64,000 nt of DNA from Flavobacteriales bacterium (lineage in GTDB: Bacteria > Bacteroidota > Bacteroidia > Flavobacteriales_D > Crocinitomicaceae). Each line of letters begins with the position of its first letter. Position 1 is the stretch's first letter. The notes beneath the pieces are model-generated. The model made no database searches and was not told where the DNA came from. It was given only the letters and a program-made list of their open reading frames with translations. The stretch covers positions 62,001-126,000 of the forward strand of contig CANGJM010000004.1 in the NCBI GenBank assembly GCA_947454525.1, read 5' to 3'. A program made the position numbers and the translations under genes. This document shows, piece by piece, positions 1 through 8,639 of this stretch.

Positions 1-331
1 TGCCAATGTATCTGCGTGTTCCTCCTTCAAATAACATATAATTCGTTGATCGTCCATAATTCACCGTTAAGTTGTATGGATTAACGTTCATGCTGTTTCC
101 TGTCACAACAGTGGACTGTGTAGTGGATTCTGTCACTGGGAAAAAATAGCTAAATCTACCGTAAACGGATTGGTCCGTAGATCTTGGAACCTCAATTCCT
201 AGGTGTAAATTACCAAACGATTTTGGGGCTCCAAATCCTTTTAAAACACCTGTTCCTGCATCAAAGCTTATTTGAGCACTGACAACTTGAGGAAGAAACA
301 AAAGTAAATTGGCAACTAAAAATGATTTCAT
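1..331 (-). CDS. Putative outer-membrane/secreted protein, 3' end beyond window
   Basis: The gene enters from the left edge and only its first 110 codons are visible. The start (ATG at 331-329) overlaps the TGA of the upstream tag gene in an ATGA arrangement, so the two are probably co-transcribed and translationally coupled. Residues 1-20 form a signal peptide (hydrophobic core LLLFLP, cleavage after VSAQ). The rest is rich in Gly, Thr, Ser and alternating aromatic residues, which fits an outer-membrane beta-barrel or other exported protein. I do not recognise the family, and the missing C-terminus prevents a check for a sorting domain. Confidence 0.6.
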   Translation of the reverse strand, partial: MKSFLVANLLLFLPQVVSAQISFDAGTGVLKGFGAPKSFGNLHLGIEVPRSTDQSVYGRFSYFFPVTESTTQSTVVTGNSMNVNPYNLTVNYGRSTNYMLFEGGTRRYIG

Positions 332-858
332 ATGGTTATTGTTTTGTGCGTTAAAATCGGACAGCCCTCTTCATGTGCTCCTTCGATTATTCCTAAACTG
401 AATAAAAACTCTTTCACAATCTCTGTTCCAACAAATTTAAAGTTCTTTTTGAAGAGTTTGACCCATTCTTCGGTATTTTTTGTTTCAATGGATTCAAGCC
501 ATGCGAAAAAGGTTCCATGCTCTTTTCTTAACGCAATAACTTGATTTGCATTGTATACAACGGCTTCTATTTTTTTTCTATGACGAATAATTCCTTCGTT
601 TGTCATGAGTTGATCAATGACCGACGGTGTATACTGTGCGATTCGGTCTATGTTGAAATTGTCGAATGCTTGCCGAAACTGCTCCTCACGTTTGAGGATG
701 ATGTCCCAACTTAATCCAGCTTGATTTATTTCTAATATTAAACGTCCAAAAAGTTCGTCGTCATCGCTGATTTTCACCCCGTATTTTGTATCGTGATAGA
801 TTCGATGAATGTTGTCCAGTGGTAGTTTTCGGCAATATTCACAATAAGTCATGAACAA
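328..858 (-). CDS. tag: DNA-3-methyladenine glycosylase I
   Basis: Removes 3-methyladenine from alkylated DNA, the first step of base excision repair in the cytoplasm. The 176-residue product follows the Tag family along its length: an early Cys near YCEYC, the YHDTKYG block (YHDxEWG in typical members), QAGLSW, GIIRHRKKI and GFKFVGTEI. The zinc site known from E. coli Tag (Cys, His, and a C-terminal HxxxC) is visible as the early Cys, the His of YHD, and HEEGC near the end. A second ATG two codons in (852) is an equally plausible start. It overlaps the following exported-protein gene by four bases. Confidence 0.9.
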   Translation of the reverse strand: MFMTYCEYCRKLPLDNIHRIYHDTKYGVKISDDDELFGRLILEINQAGLSWDIILKREEQFRQAFDNFNIDRIAQYTPSVIDQLMTNEGIIRHRKKIEAVVYNANQVIALRKEHGTFFAWLESIETKNTEEWVKLFKKNFKFVGTEIVKEFLFSLGIIEGAHEEGCPILTHKTITI

Positions 859-895
859 ATTTTTATTGATTGATAAAAATACGCGAATTTTCCGC

Positions 896-903
896 TAAAT
901 TTG
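896..903 (+). promoter_or_regulatory. Promoter -7 element TAAATTTG
   Basis: TAAATTTG matches the Bacteroidota -7 consensus TAnnTTTG, with a TTG at 870-872 as a possible -33 element. It lies eight bases before the ATG at 912, which supports that start for the beta-propeller gene rather than the in-frame ATG at 870 upstream of it. Confidence 0.5.
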
Positions 904-911
904 TTGAAATC

Positions 912-1880
912 ATGAACAAAAAACAGTACTTCTTTTCGTTTGTATTGGCGACAATGTCCTTCATTGCCGCTCGTTCCTTGCAAAAAGCAGGCGTAGAAAA
1001 TTACTACGTCAAAAAAGCAACGAACTTTCAAAAGGAAGATGGCTATTTCGATTTACAACATCCGAATTCCGTTCGGACACTCCCAATGGGTGTGCAGCCT
1101 TTCTCTGATGTGACCTTGTTAGATTCCACACATTTAATTGGATTGAATCAGGAAAGTGGTTCTTTGTTCGTTTATGACATGGATGCAAATAGTGTGTCTC
1201 CGTTCTTGCCTTGGGACCTGGGATCAAAAATCTGTAACATTTCAACGGTGGATTCAACGCTTTTATTAGTGGACGATGCGAAACACATTCATTTTTTGAG
1301 CGCTCCGTATGATGCAGCTTCCTTGACGACCCTCAATTTGGAAAATGAGCAGTTTGAGGCAGTCAGTGTTTGTTTTCATCAAGAATCACATCGACTATTT
1401 CTGATGACTTCGAATGAAGAACGAACAGAAGGATACAGCAGCAGCTCCGTCTATGCATACAATCTTAACCAACGAAAATTAAATGCACAACCGCTTTTCT
1501 CTATTTCGGGAGAAGACATCGAAGCATTTGCGATTCAAAACAATTTAATCGCTCCACATTCCGATTTGAGTATTGCCGATGACACCTTGGAAACGATGAA
1601 CTTTACGCCTTCTGCGATTGCAGTCCATCCAAAAACAAACGAAATCTATGTGCTTTCTCGCGCTGATCATTCGCTCGTGGTGTTTAATCAATTCGGTGAA
1701 ATTGTCAATTTTACTTCCTTGGATAAAACAACGTTTTCGGATCCATCAGCGATGACCTTCAAAAAGAACGGAGATTTAGTGATTACAGATGGAAATTTAA
1801 TGAATCCAACAGTGATTCAAGTGAAATGGAACAAATTGTTTCAGTCGAAAGCTGGTCACGGATTAATCTTCGGACGCTAA
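912..1880 (+). CDS. Beta-propeller protein, SdiA-regulated-like
   Basis: About 322 residues when started at the ATG at 912, giving an N-terminal signal-anchor or signal peptide (MNKKQYFFSFVLATMSFIAA). The body has repeated short strands typical of a beta-propeller, e.g. HLIGLNQESGSLFVYD, SAIAVHPKTNEIYVLSRADHSLVVF and PSAMTFKKNGDLVITD. The last two resemble the SdiA-regulated / NHL-like propeller families, usually periplasmic. An upstream ATG at 870 is in frame but would bury the signal sequence and precede the promoter. It converges on the wbqC-like gene with an 18-base overlap. No catalytic residues are evident; function unknown. Confidence 0.6.
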   Translation: MNKKQYFFSFVLATMSFIAARSLQKAGVENYYVKKATNFQKEDGYFDLQHPNSVRTLPMGVQPFSDVTLLDSTHLIGLNQESGSLFVYDMDANSVSPFLPWDLGSKICNISTVDSTLLLVDDAKHIHFLSAPYDAASLTTLNLENEQFEAVSVCFHQESHRLFLMTSNEERTEGYSSSSVYAYNLNQRKLNAQPLFSISGEDIEAFAIQNNLIAPHSDLSIADDTLETMNFTPSAIAVHPKTNEIYVLSRADHSLVVFNQFGEIVNFTSLDKTTFSDPSAMTFKKNGDLVITDGNLMNPTVIQVKWNKLFQSKAGHGLIFGR

Positions 1881-2462
1881 AATCCAATTGCGGCAAAACG
1901 GACCTTCATTAAAGAGTAGGTCAATCATCGACAAATTAGCTGAAAATTCCTTATCGTAAGAAAAGACTTGTTGATAGGAAGCTTTTTTCCAATCGGTATG
2001 TTGTAAGAACGCATTTTTCGATTGGTCCCCGCTGATACCTTGAAATGAATCGGTGTACTGAATGGACAAACCTCGGTCGAGAACAGTTTCCATCAAGCGC
2101 AAGCAACGCTCATTCTTCTCCCATAAAAAGACATCGCTCGCGAAGATAATTTCTTCTATCTCCTGCGCGTAATCTTCGAAATATGGTGCTAGTGCATACG
2201 CGCTAGTGATCGCACGCCAGTGATCGTTTTTCCATGTTCCGGAATGATCAATTTTCAGTTCGTTCATTGGGATTTTGCGTCCACTTTCGTGCAAGGTTGG
2301 AATGCTCAATCGAAGAATTCCATTCGCAGTTAGAATTTCACAACGCGTTCGAATCGTTTGCTTCTGAAAATGTTCATGAAATTCGATAAAGCCATCCTTT
2401 GCCTGAACAAAAGCGTGCAGATAATCAATGGAAGGAAAGTATGCTGTTGGGAAAACAGTCAT
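1863..2462 (-). CDS. WbqC-like family protein
   Basis: A 199-residue protein with the WbqC layout: N-terminal TAYFPSIDYL, then GILRLSIPTL, the basic NELKIDHSGTWKNDHWRAITSAYALAPYF block and EKNERCLRLM. WbqC proteins occur in polysaccharide loci of some Gram-negatives and have no established reaction. In Bacteroidota the gene commonly closes the lepB cluster, as here. Its start codon shares one base with the lepB stop (TAATG), so translation is probably coupled. The 3' end overlaps the convergent propeller gene by 18 bases. Confidence 0.85.
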   Translation of the reverse strand: MTVFPTAYFPSIDYLHAFVQAKDGFIEFHEHFQKQTIRTRCEILTANGILRLSIPTLHESGRKIPMNELKIDHSGTWKNDHWRAITSAYALAPYFEDYAQEIEEIIFASDVFLWEKNERCLRLMETVLDRGLSIQYTDSFQGISGDQSKNAFLQHTDWKKASYQQVFSYDKEFSANLSMIDLLFNEGPFCRNWILASED

Positions 2463-4345
2463 TAATCAATCATCTTCAAGATGCGGTTCCAACGGATTCC
2501 CATGTACGCACTTTTGGAGAACCAAACAAGTGAAGCTCTTCCGACAATGTGATCTTCTGGCACAAAGCCCCAAACACGTGAATCTGCGGAATTGTAGCGA
2601 TTATCACCCATCAACCAGTAGTAATTCATTTTGAAAGTGTAACGGCTAGTTTTTTTACCATCAATAAAAATTCCAGCCTTTGTTTCTTTCAACTGATGTC
2701 CTTCATACGCCGTAATGATGCGTCGGTACCAAGGAATGTTTGTCGCAGTCAATTGAATGGTCTGTCCTTTTCTTGGAACTCTGAATTCTTGAAAGTCTGT
2801 TGGCGTGTTATTCACGTTGAAGTCTTTCGGGAAGTAGCTCAGATTCGCAATGCGTTCCATCGATGTAGGTGTGTATCCTTTTTTATGACGGTAAGCTGGC
2901 ATCAAATAGGCATTGAGTTTGATGTGGAAGTCCTTTTCAATGCGCGCTTTTTCACTTTTTGTCAAGGTTAAAATATACACATCCGCTTCACGGGATTCGA
3001 AATCCGTACGTGTTCCGTCAGGAGCATTTTCTAAACCATATCGAGTTGACATTTCACGGACAGATGGAAATTGAACTTTCGATTTTTCAATCGTGTATTT
3101 CAAACATTGTCCTTCGGTGATTTTGGATGGTTTTCCATTTACATATAACACAGAATTCTCTACGCGTAAAAGATCTCCGGGAATACCAACACATCGTTTG
3201 ATGTAGTTCTCACGTTTATCGACTGGACGGAATGTTACTCCACCGTGCGATGCAGGAAGTCCAACATGGTCTTCCGGTCCACCAGGGAATTCCCCAGCTG
3301 CCAATTTAGTGCGCGCTTTCCTTTTCCATTGCTCATGCGTTTCAATGAATAAGCTATACATCTGTGATCCAATGGTGCTATCAATTAGCTCTGCGGAAAC
3401 ATTGCGCTGTTGCATCATGTTTCTCATTTGAATCACTTTTGACTGGATTTCTTCGGAGGATTCGAACAAATAACGTGCTTCTTCATTTACAATTCCGTGG
3501 TAATCATGTCCCATAAGTCCGTTTGGCGTACGTGGATCGACAATCGCTGTATCTCCAGAAGGATAATTGAAGACGACAACATCGTTTCGGCTGATTTTAC
3601 GGTAACCTGGTAAACGCGTGTAGGTTCCCTTTTCCAAGGTCGTGTAAGATTTGATGTTCACGAATGGCACAATGTTGTGTACAAGTGGGTAGGATAGGGG
3701 AGTAACAGGGACTTTTGGTCCATACGCCAATTTGTTCACGAATAAAAAGTCACCAACAAGCATGGTTTTCTCCATGGATCCCGTTGGAATTTGAAACGGT
3801 TCAAAAACATAAGTACGGATAACACTCGCAGCCACCAAAGCCCATAAAAAGGAATCGCCCCATTCTTTTACTCGTGTTTTTTCTCCCGGTTTATCACGGC
3901 TAACCATGTCGAATGCTAAGGCAAATACGTGTCCAACAACAGGTAAGCACATGAATAAAACGATGTGATCTCCCCATTTACGGATTTCTACTTCTCTGGA
4001 ATTTGACCAGTTTGTTTCATTACCAAAGGTTGTTTCAGTATTTGCAATTTTCGCCATAATCAAATACGGGAAGAAAATTCCTTGGAGCGTATCAGCGAAG
4101 GAGAAGTAACCAAAACGACGTATATAACTCACATTTGCGACCATCCACATGGCCAAATGCACACCTGGAAAGACCATTAAAAGTGACCACCAAGGTTTTT
4201 TGGAAGTCATGTTGAACACCACGTAATAGTTATACCCTGGGATTAACGCTTCCCAAGCTTGGTGTCCTGCTTTCGGAAAACTCTTCCACCACATCGCTAA
4301 ATACGGGTGAACAATAATCAATAAATAGAAATATAAAAAACTCAT
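2462..4345 (-). CDS. lepB: Signal peptidase I, long Bacteroidota form
   Basis: Cleaves signal peptides from exported proteins at the outer face of the inner membrane. The 627 residues begin with about 140 residues of membrane-embedded DUF5684-like sequence. The peptidase follows: catalytic Ser190 in PTGSMEKT, the general base Lys383 in [12 protein letters not shown], and the GDN box at 580-582 with [20 protein letters not shown]. coli LepB is 324 residues; the extra length comes from the N-terminal extension and two insertions, one between Ser and Lys (about 220-370) and one after Lys (about 400-560). Large insertions are usual in this phylum. It sits between dapB (7-base gap) and the coupled wbqC-like gene. 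Confidence 0.93.
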   Translation of the reverse strand: MSFLYFYLLIIVHPYLAMWWKSFPKAGHQAWEALIPGYNYYVVFNMTSKKPWWSLLMVFPGVHLAMWMVANVSYIRRFGYFSFADTLQGIFFPYLIMAKIANTETTFGNETNWSNSREVEIRKWGDHIVLFMCLPVVGHVFALAFDMVSRDKPGEKTRVKEWGDSFLWALVAASVIRTYVFEPFQIPTGSMEKTMLVGDFLFVNKLAYGPKVPVTPLSYPLVHNIVPFVNIKSYTTLEKGTYTRLPGYRKISRNDVVVFNYPSGDTAIVDPRTPNGLMGHDYHGIVNEEARYLFESSEEIQSKVIQMRNMMQQRNVSAELIDSTIGSQMYSLFIETHEQWKRKARTKLAAGEFPGGPEDHVGLPASHGGVTFRPVDKRENYIKRCVGIPGDLLRVENSVLYVNGKPSKITEGQCLKYTIEKSKVQFPSVREMSTRYGLENAPDGTRTDFESREADVYILTLTKSEKARIEKDFHIKLNAYLMPAYRHKKGYTPTSMERIANLSYFPKDFNVNNTPTDFQEFRVPRKGQTIQLTATNIPWYRRIITAYEGHQLKETKAGIFIDGKKTSRYTFKMNYYWLMGDNRYNSADSRVWGFVPEDHIVGRASLVWFSKSAYMGIRWNRILKMID

Positions 4346-4352
4346 AATATCT

Positions 4353-5063
4353 TTAGTTTAAAACGTCTTTCATGGTAAAGATTCCTTCTTTCCCAAATAA
4401 AAATTCTGCGGCTAACACAGCTCCTAGCGCAAAGCCAGTTCGGTTATGCGCAATATGCTCGATGCGAATGCTATCAATTACAGAGTTGTAGCTCACTTCG
4501 TGTGTCCCAGGAACATTTGGTTCGCGAAGTGCATTGATCGCGATACTTTGATTCTCCTCGTTTTCAGAAGCTAAATGCCATTCGTTATAATGGTCGTGAA
4601 CTTCGATGATGTCATTGGCTAAACTGACTGCTGTACCACTGGGCGCATCTAGTTTTTGTACATGGTGAATTTCTTCCATACTCACCGTGTATTCCTTGTG
4701 CTTATTCATGATTTCAGCCAATTTACGGTTGATTTCAAAGAAAATATTGACGCCGACACTGAAATTACTCGCGTGCAACAACGAACCTCCCAAATAGGAA
4801 ACCAATTGATTGACTTTCGGTAAGTCTTTTTGCCAAGCGGTAGTTCCCACCACAATAGGTGTATGGTTTTTCATGCAGATCTCCATGTGCTGAACAGCAA
4901 GGTTAGGTTGTGTGAATTCAATCGCTACATCGATATCTTCCCAGTTGACTTCTTGGATTGGATGTTCACGATTCACTCGTGCGGTGATTTCATGTCCACG
5001 CTCCAATGCAATCGCTTCAATCGCTTTCCCCATTTTCCCGTACCCAATTAATCCAATCTTCAT
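4353..5063 (-). CDS. dapB: 4-hydroxy-tetrahydrodipicolinate reductase
   Basis: Reduces 4-hydroxy-tetrahydrodipicolinate with NAD(P)H in the diaminopimelate/lysine pathway, feeding peptidoglycan synthesis. The 236-residue sequence has the N-terminal nucleotide-binding motif GLIGYGKMG, the VVGTTAW segment, the [10 protein letters not shown] stretch, the active-site region [16 protein letters not shown] with its paired His and Lys, and a C-terminal [14 protein letters not shown]. Length is slightly short of the E. coli enzyme (273) but normal for Bacteroidota. It lies in the parAB-lepB operon, linking envelope precursor supply to chromosome partition genes. Confidence 0.94.
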   Translation of the reverse strand: MKIGLIGYGKMGKAIEAIALERGHEITARVNREHPIQEVNWEDIDVAIEFTQPNLAVQHMEICMKNHTPIVVGTTAWQKDLPKVNQLVSYLGGSLLHASNFSVGVNIFFEINRKLAEIMNKHKEYTVSMEEIHHVQKLDAPSGTAVSLANDIIEVHDHYNEWHLASENEENQSIAINALREPNVPGTHEVSYNSVIDSIRIEHIAHNRTGFALGAVLAAEFLFGKEGIFTMKDVLN

Positions 5064-5087
5064 GGTAACAAAAATACGTTTTTCACT

Positions 5088-5630
5088 TTAACGAAACTGC
5101 AACTTTATGTGAATTCCTGCAGAACTAGGTCCAAACATGATGGGAGCCGCTTGAAGCGATAGTTTATCCGTCACATCAAAGTGTAGAAAATGCGCTTCGA
5201 CTCCGGCTTCAGCAATTTGAATAAAATAAACGGCTGCACAACCAAGAATCGACATATCTCTTTTGTTGAGGTATGATTGATACAAACTCAAAACAGCTTG
5301 ATCATCATAAGGAGCCCAAGTTGGATTTAAACTACCCGCGTTGTTCATGCGGTTCGTGTATTCCGTTTTAAGTGATTTTTGTGTTTGGTTATTCACCGTG
5401 AGAAAATATCCGGAAGCGCCCAATGCGGCATAAATTAAAGGAACTTTCCAATAAGCGTGTTTGGGACCTTTTTCTCGGTGAATGCTATTGTAAACTTGTC
5501 CAGCTCCAGGTAGAACAGCTGAATAAATCATCACCTTTTTGTATTCAGGAAAAAGCGAGTCCTTAAGCACCAATGGTTGACACCACGATGAAAAGCTGCT
5601 GAGTAAAAACAAAAGGAGCAGGCGAGACAT
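5088..5630 (-). CDS. DUF5683 domain protein
   Basis: 180 residues with a signal peptide (ends near SSWCQP) and the DUF5683 hallmark AVLPGAGQVYNSIHREKGPKHAYWKVPLIYAALGASGYF, which contains one or two hydrophobic segments. The family is confined largely to Bacteroidota and its biochemical role is unknown; it is probably in the envelope. Its start codon abuts the parB stop at base 5630, and dapB follows 24 bases later, so it belongs to the parAB operon. This position between parB and dapB is conserved in many flavobacterial genomes as I know them. Confidence 0.85.
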   Translation of the reverse strand: MSRLLLLFLLSSFSSWCQPLVLKDSLFPEYKKVMIYSAVLPGAGQVYNSIHREKGPKHAYWKVPLIYAALGASGYFLTVNNQTQKSLKTEYTNRMNNAGSLNPTWAPYDDQAVLSLYQSYLNKRDMSILGCAAVYFIQIAEAGVEAHFLHFDVTDKLSLQAAPIMFGPSSAGIHIKLQFR

Positions 5631-6517
5631 TATTTTTTCAAAAGTGCCATCACACGGTTCAACTCCGTTTCAGAGGAGAAATGAACCACCACTTTTCCTT
5701 TTCCTGTTTCGGATTTATCAATGGAAACTTTGGCTCCCAATTTGTCGCTAAGGAAAGAAGTAAAAACTTGTTCACTCGAATTCAACCCAACTTTTTCGGT
5801 CTTTGCTTTTGGCGCTGCTGTACTTGTTGTCGGTTTTACCAGTTGTTCGACTGCTCGGACAGAAAGTGAATCATCAATAATTTGTTGGTAAGCAATTAAT
5901 TGCTCGTTTTCGTCGCTTATGCTTAACAATGCCCGTGCATGACCCATCGTGATAACTTGGTCACGAACGCCTGCTTGAATCGATGCAGGTAACTTTAATA
6001 AACGGATATGATTAGCGATGTGGGAGCGAGATTTCGCCACCTTTTCACTTAATTGTTCTTGTGTTAATTTACACTCATCGATCAATCGCTCGTAGGAGAT
6101 GGCAACTTCGATGGCATTCAAATCCTCGCGTTGGATATTCTCCACCAATGCCATTTCTAACATGGTTTGATCGTTCGCAATGCGAATGTAGGCTGGAACT
6201 TCCTTCAGTCCGGCAAGTTGAGAAGCACGGAAACGACGTTCGCCAGAAATCAACTGGTAACGGTCACGTCCAAGTTTGCGAACGGTTAATGGTTGAATGA
6301 TTCCATGTGTTAAAATGGACAAGCGTAATTCCTCCAAAGCATCTTTTTCGAAATGCGTTCGGGGATTAAACGGATTGGCTTCAATCAAATGTATTTCGAT
6401 CATGGATACGGAACCAACCGTAGCGCCACTCATCGAAGTGATGTCCGTATCTGAGTTTTGTAATAAGGCGCTTAACCCTCGTCCTAATGCAGGTTGCTTT
6501 TTCGAATTAGAGCTCAT
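5630..6517 (-). CDS. parB: Chromosome-partitioning protein ParB
   Basis: Binds parS sites, spreads on DNA as a CTP-dependent clamp, and works with ParA to segregate the origin region. I choose the start at 6517, giving the typical N-terminus MSSNSKKQPALGRGLSALL; an ATG four codons upstream (6529) is possible but less typical. The ParB/Spo0J nuclease-like domain carries NPFNPR, GIIQPLTVR and the CTP-binding GERRFRA motif, followed by a helix-turn-helix (LTQEQLSEKVAKSRSHIANHIRLL) and a C-terminal dimerisation region. It overlaps parA by about ten bases. Confidence 0.94.
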   Translation of the reverse strand: MSSNSKKQPALGRGLSALLQNSDTDITSMSGATVGSVSMIEIHLIEANPFNPRTHFEKDALEELRLSILTHGIIQPLTVRKLGRDRYQLISGERRFRASQLAGLKEVPAYIRIANDQTMLEMALVENIQREDLNAIEVAISYERLIDECKLTQEQLSEKVAKSRSHIANHIRLLKLPASIQAGVRDQVITMGHARALLSISDENEQLIAYQQIIDDSLSVRAVEQLVKPTTSTAAPKAKTEKVGLNSSEQVFTSFLSDKLGAKVSIDKSETGKGKVVVHFSSETELNRVMALLKK

Positions 6518-7319
6518 GATCAATCTCAATTATTTTATCGTCGTTGCCAATTTTTGTCAAATCGTTTTTCTGTAACAATTCGCGTGCAAAGTTAAGGTAA
6601 TTTATAGATCCTTTAGAGGAAGCATCGTGCATGATAACCGTTGTCCCATGACTCGAAGCCTCGCTTAAGGTTGTGTTTCGGTGAATAACGGTATCGAAAA
6701 CCAATTCTTGGAAATGTGTTTTTACTTCATCCACCACTTGATTTGCCAAACGCAAACGCGTGTCATACATCGTAAGAACCATTCCCTCGATTTCCAAGGT
6801 TGGATTTAAGCGTCCTTGAACAATTTTAATTGTATTCAATAATTTACTTAATCCTTCAAGTGCAAAATATTCACATTGCACCGGAATCATTACAGAATCC
6901 GCAGCGACAAGTGAATTCACTGTGATTAATCCAAGGGATGGAGAACAGTCGATCAGAATGAAATCGTAGTCATCCTTCACTTTCTCCAAAGTGCTTTTTA
7001 ATAAATATTCCCTGTTTGGAAGGTTGATCATTTCCAATTCCGCTCCGACAAGGTCCAAATGAGAAGGGAGAATATCAAGATTTGGATTGGAGGTAGTTAG
7101 AATCACATCCTTTGGATGCATTCCGTTTACCAAACAGTCGTAAATATTTCGAACATTTTTAGGGTCAAATCCTGTTCCAGAGGTTGAATTAGCCTGTGGA
7201 TCGGCATCGACAATTAAGGTTTTATATTCGAGTACACCCAAACAACCACCAAGATTTATAGTCGTTGTCGTTTTTCCAACTCCACCCTTTTGGTTTGCTA
7301 TCGCTATTATTTTTCCCAT
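6507..7319 (-). CDS. parA: Chromosome-partitioning ATPase ParA
   Basis: ParA/MinD-family ATPase that drives origin segregation with ParB. The ATG at 7319 gives MGKIIAIANQKGGVGKTTT, with the deviant Walker A motif KGGVGKTT at its normal distance from the N-terminus; 27 further in-frame codons upstream (from 7400) look like leader, not protein. Walker A' (DADPQANST) and Walker B (DFILIDCSPSLG) are also present. The product is 270 residues, typical of chromosomal Soj/ParA. It heads the minus-strand operon parA-parB-DUF5683-dapB-lepB-wbqC and is divergent from an FHA gene. Confidence 0.94.
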   Translation of the reverse strand: MGKIIAIANQKGGVGKTTTTINLGGCLGVLEYKTLIVDADPQANSTSGTGFDPKNVRNIYDCLVNGMHPKDVILTTSNPNLDILPSHLDLVGAELEMINLPNREYLLKSTLEKVKDDYDFILIDCSPSLGLITVNSLVAADSVMIPVQCEYFALEGLSKLLNTIKIVQGRLNPTLEIEGMVLTMYDTRLRLANQVVDEVKTHFQELVFDTVIHRNTTLSEASSHGTTVIMHDASSKGSINYLNFARELLQKNDLTKIGNDDKIIEIDHEL

Positions 7320-7464
7320 TCTGTTTTTCTGAAAGATAAAATTACGAGTTGTAGCCTTAGGTTTGACATTTTCCTCAAGGAACTTATTAACGAAATACAT
7401 TTTTTTCTTTTTTCAACACGATGTTATGTTTTTATTGAAATGTGAACATGTGACTCGCTTTTTG

Positions 7465-7472
7465 TATCTTTG
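7465..7472 (+). promoter_or_regulatory. Promoter -7 element TATCTTTG
   Basis: A perfect TAnnTTTG element 23 bases upstream of the FHA gene start at 7496. It lies in the divergent intergenic space shared with parA; no equally good element was found for parA on the other strand. Confidence 0.55.
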
Positions 7473-7495
7473 AGAAGAATTTAAACACAGAAGGC

Positions 7496-7900
7496 ATGGA
7501 TAAAATTCATCTTCGTATTGGTAGTGCATTGGACAATCAACTAGTGATTGAGTCTGTAGACGTAGCGCCTTATCATTTGGAGTTGTTTTGTGATACATCA
7601 GGAAATGTTTTTATTACCGATCTTGGTTCAGAACAAGGAACTTTTGTTAACAATAGGAGACTCGATGGGTTCAAATTGTTAAAAATAGGAGACCGTGTTC
7701 ACTTTGGTCAACGTCATGTTTTTCAATGGGAAGATTTTATTCCAAAGGAAACGAGTTTTTACCAAGAGGAAGAGGAACCAATTATGCCACCAAAAAAACA
7801 AGCGGAAACACCAAAAATTTCCCCTGTGAACAACAAGCAATTATACATCATTTATGGGTGTATCGTATTTTTGATTATCCTAATGTCCTTGTATCTATAA
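7496..7900 (+). CDS. FHA domain protein with C-terminal membrane anchor
   Basis: 134 residues. Residues about 5-80 form a forkhead-associated domain, a phosphothreonine-binding module: LRIGSALDNQLVI (a variant of the GR-x-x-N-D strand), YHLELF, then DLGSEQGTFVNNRRL with the conserved GT and N, and LKIGDRVHFGQ. A Pro/Glu/Lys linker (about 90-112) leads to a single hydrophobic segment LYIIYGCIVFLIILMSLYL at the very C-terminus, so this is probably a tail-anchored inner-membrane protein with a cytoplasmic FHA domain. It may read a Ser/Thr kinase signal. It is divergent from parA, but nothing else links it to partition. Confidence 0.82.
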   Translation: MDKIHLRIGSALDNQLVIESVDVAPYHLELFCDTSGNVFITDLGSEQGTFVNNRRLDGFKLLKIGDRVHFGQRHVFQWEDFIPKETSFYQEEEEPIMPPKKQAETPKISPVNNKQLYIIYGCIVFLIILMSLYL

Positions 7901-7998
7901 GAGCAAGTTCATCCTTGTTCAATAGACCTTGGATTGGCATTCTTCTATAGAAATGAACAGATTTTTAAAAATCGGAAAGAAAATTGTTTAAAAAATGG

Positions 7999-8026
7999 TT
8001 GCATTCAGAAAAAATTACTAATATTG
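7999..8026 (+). promoter_or_regulatory. rplS promoter
   Basis: TTG at 7999-8001 and TAATATTG at 8019-8026 are separated by 17 bases, close to the Bacteroidota TTG-N17-23-TAnnTTTG pattern with one mismatch in the -7 element. It precedes the rplS start at 8064 by 38 bases. Confidence 0.55.
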
Positions 8027-8063
8027 CACCCCGTTTCTGTTTGAACGGCAAAAAAATTGTGAA

Positions 8064-8420
8064 ATGAGCATTATCAGAGAAATTCAAAAAGAACTAACAG
8101 TAGCAAATCAATTGCCTGTTTTCGGTGCAGGAGATACCGTAATCGTTGCTTATAAAATTGTTGAGGGTAGCAAAGAGCGTATCCAGCAGTTTCAAGGGGT
8201 TGTTTTACAACGTCGTGGAAATGGTGCAACAGAAACATTTACGGTTCGTAAAATGTCAGGAAACATCGGAGTTGAGCGTATCTTCCCAGTAAATTCACCA
8301 TTCATTGATGGTATTACTATCGTGAAAAGAGGAGCTGTTCGTAGAGCACGTATATTCTACTTCCGTGAGCGCACAGGTAAATCTGCACGTATCCGTGAGA
8401 AAAAGAAATTTACTGCATAA
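8064..8420 (+). CDS. rplS: 50S ribosomal protein L19
   Basis: Structural protein of the large subunit near the 30S interface. The 118-residue sequence has the full L19 signature: [34 protein letters not shown], the conserved [25 protein letters not shown], and the basic tail [18 protein letters not shown]. Length is normal. It stands alone here, with its own promoter and a strong terminator, instead of in the rpsP-rimM-trmD-rplS arrangement of Proteobacteria. Confidence 0.97.
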   Translation: MSIIREIQKELTVANQLPVFGAGDTVIVAYKIVEGSKERIQQFQGVVLQRRGNGATETFTVRKMSGNIGVERIFPVNSPFIDGITIVKRGAVRRARIFYFRERTGKSARIREKKKFTA

Positions 8421-8440
8421 GCTGCAGAAAATATACAGAA

Positions 8441-8466
8441 GGGGATTCATCGAATCCCCTTTTTTT
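8441..8466 (+). terminator. Intrinsic terminator after rplS
   Basis: GGGGATTC (8441-8448), a three-base loop, GAATCCCC (8452-8459), then a run of seven T. Perfect 8-bp stem, 20 bases after the rplS stop. Confidence 0.93.
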
Positions 8467-8493
8467 ATGCTTGGTTTTTTGAGAATGTGACCG

Positions 8494-8623
8494 CAGGATT
8501 TCAAATGCAACGGTGCATAGTTCCTCAGGATTATAAATACAGCGGTGCGTAATTTCGCCAAATTGCAAATCCAGCGTGCAAATAGTACCGTACGTCTGTA
8601 TCGAAGGATTTGTTAATCCTGCC
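8494..8623. repeat. Decayed tandem array of palindromic (REP-like) units
   Basis: Four imperfect units of about 32-36 bases begin near 8494, 8526, 8558 and 8603. Each centres on a degenerate palindrome GGATT-N3-AATCC (GGATTTCAAATGC, GGATTATAAATAC, AAATTGCAAATCC, GGATTTGTTAATCC); units one to three are followed by a version of AACGGTGCATA / AGCGGTGCGTA / AGCGTGCAAATA. The fourth palindrome is intact. The array fills the gap between the rplS terminator and the stop of the convergent OmpA-family gene and contains no credible ORF. Confidence 0.6.
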
Positions 8624-8639
8624 TACTTTAAAATGTTCA

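Noticed and set aside
8031-8048. Hairpin CCGTT-N8-AACGG in the rplS leader as an L19 autoregulatory element
   Set aside because: A 5-bp stem is weak and no known leader motif could be matched; comparative alignment would be needed.
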